64,000 nucleotides of DNA. Source: Poa pratensis. Lineage: Eukaryota; Streptophyta; Magnoliopsida; Poales; Poaceae. Below, piece by piece: positions 57,985 to 64,000 of this stretch (the stretch's first letter is position 1; the number at the start of each line of letters is the position of its first letter). Location of the stretch: positions 7,528,629 to 7,592,628 of the forward strand of contig CAMZMU010000069.1 in NCBI GenBank assembly GCA_947311845.1, in the 5' to 3' direction. The translations under genes were made by a program, and so were the position numbers. The notes beneath the pieces were generated by a model, which saw only the letters and a list, made by a program, of their open reading frames with translations, was not told the origin of the DNA and searched no databases.

Positions 57985-58697
57985 CAACTAACAAAGCTAC
58001 TCATTAACTTCCTGCTTAACTCTCATATGTCAACCTGTACCAAGGATGTCAGAAACTGCAAACTCACACATTGACACCACGATCAACTTAGTTTAACACT
58101 TGATAGCAACATCAAAGCATAAAGGATGGCGTTGGATGACATGGACAGCGCTAACATGTGGGAGTCCCATGGCACCTGTTTAATGCAAGGCTGATCATAT
58201 TGGGATGTCAAGTATGTGGATATGGTGCCCATTTGACTCTAGTGATTGACGCTCAAAGATTCTACTTCGTCCTCCATCCTTGCGGCTTAGCTGTAAAACT
58301 ATTCCTAGTGCCTTCCAAGCCTAAATAACTCTTACAACACGATTGGTGCTCTTTGAATATATGGGCCATTCCTGGTCAATATCATTTGGGAAACTAGAAC
58401 GAAGAGGCTTGGAATGGACCTATGTTTATATGTTGGGCATGAATTATAGCTGTGAAGGAGCTTCACTGCTTTATGTGTACCCACTTGTGCGGGTGCACGC
58501 TTCTTCAATTTCGACATCTCTAGTACTCTATTCTAGTCTGCTTGATTTCGCATCTTTGCCTTTATTGTAGAAGCACTTTTTTCATGTGTCATAAACTCAC
58601 ACGCCTTACACATGTTTCCAGGCCGATTGTTTGTGCTACACTTGGTAAAGATCTGGAGAGTAGCTGGCCACGGATATGACATTACTAGCAGTCGGTA
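57985..58697. repeat. Segmental duplicate D, copy 1
   Basis: About 713 bp of non-coding DNA matching 60265-60977 at a constant offset of 2280, and more distantly 63150-63535. Shared blocks include CTCATATGTCAACCTGTACC and GGAGTCCCATGGC. ORFs here are not conserved in frame. Confidence 0.85.
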
Positions 58698-58885
58698 ATA
58701 TTGTTTTCAAAGAAAAAACTAAAATTTCATGCTTGTGTATGAACTCATTTGGTGGCTCTAGGTATTCTTAGCAGGTTGGATTTAACTTTGGCACCAACTT
58801 GATAGCCCTAGTAAAAATCTGTCTTACCAATCTTACACAACAAATCTACAATATAACAATGAATATGCATATTAATATACACTTG

Positions 58886-59230
58886 AAACAAAGAAGTTTG
58901 TAGAGAAGTTTGTGAGTCCTTATAAGAATAGTGTTCCAGGCCTCACTGATGATTATGACTGTATGTCTTGGGAAAGCAACAAATGGGGATGCTTCGCCAT
59001 AAGACTGAAACTGTGGTGTCCAAGAATCGCTCATTTGTTTAGACTGTTGGAGGCATCTCCTCGTTGCAAGACTCTGGGTTCATGATCAACGAGATCGGTT
59101 TGAGGCCACAGTACAAAATCGTGACAAAGAGTCCCGTGCTATTCATGTACATCATGGAGAGGTGTCTGGTTCCCTGGCTATTAATTGCTTGTTCTGGGAA
59201 GACTATCAAATCAAAGTTCATCATTGGTTT
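58886..59230 (+). pseudogene. mTERF 3'-end pseudogene, duplicate of the 49910 gene's tail
   Basis: It starts GAAACAAAGAAGTTTGTAGA and matches the mTERF gene from about 50943 through its stop and the leftover tail to about 51330. Coding traces: KKFVEKFVSPYKNSVPGLTDDY, then a frame slip, then RHKTETV.SKNRSF and RPQYKIVTKSPVLFMYIMER. The upstream 1 kb of the gene is absent, so it cannot be a working gene. Confidence 0.85.
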
Positions 59231-59269
59231 GGGGTTTAGGGTTTAGGGTCTTTTCTCTCGCTGGAGAGA

Positions 59270-59886
59270 TGCCCTCCCAAGTCCAACTTTGACATCTTAA
59301 CATATGATTTCTTGTATCCTTTGGTGTACCAGATGTTCAGGTGGTAACACTGCAGTTCTGACCATTAGGTACTGTCCAGGGCATAAACAGTCTTAGTTAG
59401 TCTCAACAATTGAACAACTAGTGATATGTATGAAGCAACTGGATTCACTTATTTGGTGCCTTATTGGTCGTGTCTCTGTAAACAATACTTATCCCTACCT
59501 TACAGCTAAAGGTTATCCTTAATTTCGAATGTTCTTCACTTCTTTTACAGATTTTTCTTTGTTATAGTACTTAAGTCTTGATCTGATGCAATATTGACAT
59601 ATTTACTGCTTCTTTTCTCTCCCCGTGTATGCTCACTGTATTTTTGTTTGAGCTTATGTTTACATAGCTGACTAAGTCACTAGTACTTCTTTTAGGCTAT
59701 GCCAGCTGTTCTTAGATAGTAGCCAAAGTCACTACAGAGATAATTTTTATCAAGCACTTCTGTAATATTGGTTTTCCAAGAACAAAAGTTGCATGCTTGT
59801 GTGTGTTACTTATTTGGTGGCTCTAGGTACTCGTAGCAGGCTGTAGATCACTTGGGCACTGCCTTGATAGCCCTAGTAAAATATGG
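59270..59886. repeat. Second copy of the mTERF downstream flank
   Basis: It parallels 51350-51850 (CCAGATGT.CAGGTGGTAA, CAATTGAACAACTAGTGAT, ATGTATGAAGCAACTGGATT), then carries a block ending GATAGCCCTAGTAAAA also present near 58813 and 62560. Confidence 0.8.
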
Positions 59887-60078
59887 ACGTCTTTTGAATA
59901 AAATGTAGTGTTTAGATGAATATGTTTCTTTTTTGCAATCTTGCTGTAGTGCTAATTGATTTTAGGTTGTTTGTAAAAATATGTTGGAGCAACTTGACCG
60001 TAGGCAAGATAAGGCTGTGCTCATTTGATGTTAGGTAAAATTGTGTCTATTTAGATTTTGCTTCTTCCAAGGACATCA

Positions 60079-60248
60079 AAAAAAAAAAAAAAGGGCAGCC
60101 CGGTGCAGTAGCTCCCGCTTGCGCAGGGTCCGGGGAAGGGTCCGACCACTTTGGATCTTTAGTACGTAGCCTTTCCCTGCATTTCTGCAAGAGGCTGTTT
60201 CCAGGACTTGAACCTGTGACCAGCAGCTTTTACCGCTGCGCCAAGGCT
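60079..60248 (-). mobile_element. Au-family SINE
   Basis: On the minus strand it begins GGAGCCTTGGCGCAGCGGTA with a tRNA-like B-box GGTTCAAGTCC and passes GTGGTCGGACCCTTCC to GCACCGGGCTGCCC and a T-run (plus-strand A-run 60079-60092), the known form of Au SINEs with T tails. The duplication CCAAGGACATCA flanks it (60067-60078 and 60249-60260). It is placed in front of duplicate D copy 2. Confidence 0.93.
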
Positions 60249-60264
60249 CCAAGGACATCAGCAA

Positions 60265-60977
60265 CTAACAAAGTTACTCATGAACCTCCTGCTCAACTCT
60301 CATATGTCAACCTGTACCAAAGACATCATCAACTGCATACTCACACGTTCACACCACGAACAACTTAGTTCATCATTTGATAGCAACATCAAAGCAGACA
60401 GAATGGGATTGGATGGCATGGACACCCCTAACATGCGGGAGTCCCATGGCTCCATTTTGATGCAAGGTTGATCATATGGGGATGTCAAATATGGATATGG
60501 TGCTCATGTGACTCTAGTGATTAACGCTCAAAGATTCAACTTCGTCGCGCATCCTGGAGGCTTAGCTGTAAAACTCTTCCTAGTGCCTTCCAAGCCTAGA
60601 CAAGTCATTTTACAACACAATTGGTGCTCTTTGAATATATATGGGCAATCTCCGGTCAATATCATTTGGGATATACTAGAATGAAGAGGTTTGAATGACC
60701 TATGTTTTTATTATGTTGGGCATTGTTGTCGTGAAGGTGATTCACTGCATTATATGTACCCACTTGTGAGGGTGCATGCTTCTTCAATTTTGACATCTGT
60801 AGTACTCTTGTCTAGACAGTTTGATTCCGTATCTTTGCCTTTATTGCACAATCTTTTTTTTTTCATGTGTCATAAACTCCCATATCTTGGATATGTTTGC
60901 AGGCCGATTGTTTGTGCTAAACTTGGTGAAGATCTGTAGAGTAGCTGGCCAGGGATATGATATTACTAGCAGTAGGA
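60265..60977. repeat. Segmental duplicate D, copy 2
   Basis: Partner of 57985-58697 at offset 2280. Differences are scattered substitutions and small indels that break the short ORFs seen in either copy. Confidence 0.85.
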
Positions 60978-61019
60978 GGCCTAATATCTGGTATGATTAG
61001 AGAGGCTTTGCGCTTAGAC

Positions 61020-61265
61020 TTACAAAATACTAGTGTATTTTTCTAAAGCCTAAGCTCATGTCCGTTGATATGATTGCATGCCAATTGTCAGGCACTAAAC
61101 TTGGTAAAGGTGTGGAAATCAGGGACTTGTCACTCACCCTCATCTAGCTGCTGATGGGGCATAATTTGCCAAACCATGCATTTTGGTTCGTACTATTTCA
61201 GAAAATATGAAGAATAACTTGTGAGGCTAACTACAACTTCTGCATTTTCTAGATCACAGTCTTTT
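61020..61265. repeat. Segmental duplicate E, copy 2
   Basis: Partner of 57449-57650. It is cut at about 61266, after CTTTTTG, by a GC-rich insertion. Confidence 0.75.
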
Positions 61266-62051
61266 TGTAACCCGTGCTCTCCACCGCGCCGCCGGCCAGG
61301 CCGGTGGTTCTCTCCCTCTCCGCCTGCCGCCGCGGCGGCGGGAGAGTGGGGGAACCCGGTCCTGTGTTCCCGGCTAGTTAGGTGTAGATTAGGTGTGAGT
61401 TCCCTGCCGAGGTTGTCGAAGACGGTGGCAACGGCGTCGGCTCGTTGGGCGTGGTCTTCCCCCCTCCTTTCCCCGTTCCGGCCGTGGCGCCGGGGAGGTC
61501 GTGGATGTGTTCCTTCGGTGGCTCGTCTTCTTCCTTGCTCTTCTGGCCGGCTGTGGTGGCGGGGGGAGGAGGTGGTGGTCGACGATGCTCCGGTTTTGTG
61601 GGTGCCCGTGGTGGTGCTTTCCTTCGGTGTCTCCGCTCCGGCCGGCCGTGGTGGCGAGGGGTGCGGCGTTTACTGAAGGTTGGGTGATGTTGGTGGTGGG
61701 CTTGGGCGGCGCGGCGTCGGCGGGATGCTCGGTGGTGCTGGGGAGCTGCTGCTTTGGCCGAACTCGTTCAGCGAGTCCAAGTTTCGTCGTGGGGCGGCAA
61801 ACGACTTCTGCGGCTGTCTACAGCGTGTGGAGGTGGCTTCTCTCCGGCGGGCGGTGGTACGGCGACGCCGGCGACGTCCAAGTTTCTCGGGAGCGCAGGC
61901 GGTGGATCCGATCGTGATCTTCTCAGGGTGCTCAGGGGGCTTTGTGCTTTTTTACAAGGTCTTTTTGTATTTTTCTTTTCTTTCTTGGACCTGGTTATAA
62001 TTTGGCGCTGAGTTTCCTGATATATGTATCGGATCCTTTCAAAAAAAAAAA
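61266..62051 (+). mobile_element. GC-rich retroposon ending in poly(A)
   Basis: About 785 bp of GC-rich DNA ends ATATGTATCGGATCCTTTC followed by eleven A (62041-62051), while duplicated flank sequence resumes right after. The GC-rich Gly/Val/Ser-type frames show no domain. It resembles a LINE-derived or processed retroposon; no convincing target duplication was found. Confidence 0.5.
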
Positions 62052-62059
62052 CTGTAATG

Positions 62060-62840
62060 CCCACAAACCTTGTTCAAATTTTGGATATGTATGAAGCAAC
62101 TAGATTCTTTTATTTTGGTGCCTTAATTCCCCGTGTCTCACCAGTCAATGCTTATCTCTGCCGTACGGTTCAAAGTTATCATGTTTGAATCTTCTAATAC
62201 AGATTGGTCCTTGTTATAGTACTTGAGCTAGCAAGGTATTGACGTATTATCTTTGAACTTACGTTCTCATAGCTAAATAGCCACTGCCACACTTCATTTA
62301 GGCTTTGCCATCTGTTTTTAGCCAATGGACCACTTCCATCTCAACTCTTGTTTTCTCGGTAGATTTGATGCTTGACTAGTTTGGTTTTACATAGTGGACA
62401 AAGTCACGGCAGAGAGAGAATTGTCTTACCAAGCACTTCTGTCAGTACTCAGTATTTGGTGTAAATAAGATTTTTTTTTTACGTGTAAGATTTCATTCTT
62501 GTTTACGTATTAATTTGATGGCTCTGCGTATTCTTCAGTCCGAATTGAGAGCCCTAGTAAAAATTCTGCCTTACAAGCCTTAGAGAACAATGTCTACATT
62601 AAATGATTATATTTATTGATATACACTTTAGCATTAGAAACTTCTTGTGTGCGATCACTAAGCATTGAAGATATGGAACTTCTTTTGAAATAGTACAATG
62701 TGGTATTTAGAAATAATATATTTCAGTTTTTTGTAAACTTTGATGCATTACTCATTGATATCAGGTTGTTTGTAAATATGTTGGAGCAACCTGAGCCTAA
62801 GGAGGATGTGGTGTAGCTCATTTGCTGTTATAGTTAAAAT
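62060..62840. repeat. Third copy of the mTERF downstream flank
   Basis: TTTTGGATATGTATGAAGCA, then CACCAGTCAATGCTTATC and TGACTAGTTTGGTTTTACAT correspond to 51545-52019 plus 56684-56780. GTTGGAGCAACCTGAGCC near 62779 corresponds to 59985. Confidence 0.75.
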
Positions 62841-63119
62841 GCGAAGGGTAAAGCTGTCGGGCCTGTAGCACCCAGCAGAAATTAATGTGAGTTGTTGGGT
62901 GGGTTCTAAACGGTACTTGCGATGTGTAGAGGAAAATGAGACTAGCAGGCATTATTTGGTTCAATGCTGATAGCATGTATGCATGACCACGGGTGTCTGA
63001 TAGAAATTAATAAAGACATTCACTATGGATGTTTTATTTCTGATAGAAACTTTTTTTTGTTCTGTCCATATAATCAATTGATTCACTCGCATCTCAGAAA
63101 ATCTCCGGAATCATAACAT

Positions 63120-63535
63120 GCACTTATGCTGCTGTTGAATCTGTGGCTGCCATGGACATGGGTTGGCATTGCCAGTCCAAGCCATCAGTTGGATGCAACC
63201 TTGATCGTACGGATATGGTGCCCATAAGTCCCGGCTGACAAAGCTGAATGGACCAAAGTACTAGTACACGTTGGCTACCCAGCCGTGAAATGGTTCCAGG
63301 ATTTCGATACCGAGAGGTAAAACGATTCCTGGTGCCTCTCGAGCTTTCACAACTCATTTACATATATAGAGTAGTTGCTACTAGTGAATATGTGGATAAT
63401 ATCCATTCATGACAACTGGAGCTAATGGAACTACGAGGCTTGGAACAGACATATGGTTATATGTTGGGCTTCGTTGTTGTAAAGCTCGTTCATTCAATTT
63501 TATTTATCAGCTTGTTTGGACGGATGCATCTTCAA
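63120..63535. repeat. Segmental duplicate D, copy 3 (diverged)
   Basis: It shares GATATGGTGCCCATAAG, CGAGGCTTGGAACAGACATA and TATATGTTGGGC with copies 1 and 2 but is much more diverged. It ends where a LINE tail starts. Confidence 0.65.
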
Positions 63536-64000
63536 TTTTTTTTGTTGAAACATTTATGACAGTAGGGGAGGGCCCTACTGCCTCTATATTAGCCAATCAG
63601 TAGTGTCGGTGTTACAATATTTACATTGGGGGGAGGCGCTAGGCCATGTTAGAGAGACAAAAAAACAGGAACAACTTAGAGAGAGCTAGTCAAGTCAAGA
63701 ATAAAAGGGTGTAGAACAGGTTTAGTTCTATGAACTAAGAGACCAAAATCAGTTTTGAATCTGTCCTTCCAGTAGTTGAGGCTAGGGGCGATCCCATTGA
63801 AGAGCAAATCATTTCTCTCCTTCCAGATACTCCATGTTGCAACTGAAATTACTTCCATGAACATGAGCTTATTCCAAAGCTGTTTTGCCGAAGAGATAAT
63901 CTGTAATCTATCGCTGCCATTGGGGATTGCCATGCCTAGTGCTGCCCAGCAATTCTGACTGAAAGTACATTCAAAGAAGAGATGCTTGACTGTTTCCTCT
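63536..64000 (-). mobile_element. LINE (L1 type) 3' end, running off the window
   Basis: A T-run at 63536-63543 is the poly(A) tail on the minus strand. Minus-strand coding at 63676-63960 is the end of ORF2 with the zf-RVT remainder (SLLFECTFSQNCWAALGMAI) and WSIWKERNDLLFNG, a common LINE C-terminal motif. Inserted in duplicate D copy 3. Confidence 0.85.

Overview
This is nuclear DNA of a large-genome grass, most probably a Triticeae species (wheat, Aegilops, barley or a relative). The signs are a SINE of the Au family with a clear target-site duplication, Stowaway and Tourist MITEs, LTR retrotransposons primed by tRNA-Asp, a RIRE2-like gypsy element with an antisense ORF, GC-rich monocot exons, and transposons nested inside transposons over about 80-90% of the window. 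The assignment rests on recognised families and was not checked by a search.

Layout. 1-3.1 kb: an LTR-like region, one exon of an NHL-repeat gene, a LINE fragment and the left end of a Mutator-like element (MULE). 3.1-11.4 kb: the MULE transposase gene, split by a non-autonomous minus-strand LTR element (3860-10420) whose removal puts the two halves back in one frame. 11.4-15.3 kb: nested Helitrons, one carrying a PPR gene fragment and another inserted exactly inside the terminus of the first. 15.3-20.8 kb: a duplicated segment split by a Stowaway, a hAT-like element with a perfect 8-bp duplication, a decayed gypsy fragment and a LINE 3' end. 20.9-23.6 kb: a CC-NBS-LRR resistance pseudogene (minus). 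25.6-38.4 kb: a 360-bp tandem repeat whose second copy holds a Tourist MITE and then an 11.8-kb RIRE2-like gypsy element. 38.4-42.5 kb: an LTR flanked by internal sequence on both sides, then the 3' LTR of a second Tat-like element. 43.3-46.8 kb: a class III peroxidase pseudogene with a LINE in its last intron. 46.9-48.6 kb: a PIF/Harbinger derivative. 49.9-51.1 kb: an intact mTERF gene. 51.1-63.5 kb: decayed tandem duplications of the mTERF 3' end and its downstream flank, broken up by a young Reina-type gypsy element, a hAT-like fragment, an Au SINE and a poly(A) retroposon. A LINE fragment closes the window.

Only the mTERF gene looks like an intact, probably functional host gene. The peroxidase, NLR, NHL and PPR sequences are broken or partial. 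The elements mostly lack their own enzymes: the 3860-10420 element codes for nothing visible, the RIRE2-like element has lost RNase H2 and integrase segments, and the Reina element has lost the RT catalytic core and the middle integrase aspartate despite almost identical LTRs. They therefore probably moved with enzymes supplied in trans. I did not find a clearly new biological system. The most interesting structures are the exact Helitron-in-Helitron insertion, the young crippled Reina element, the internal-LTR-internal arrangement at 38.4-41.6 kb, and the duplicated mTERF tail.
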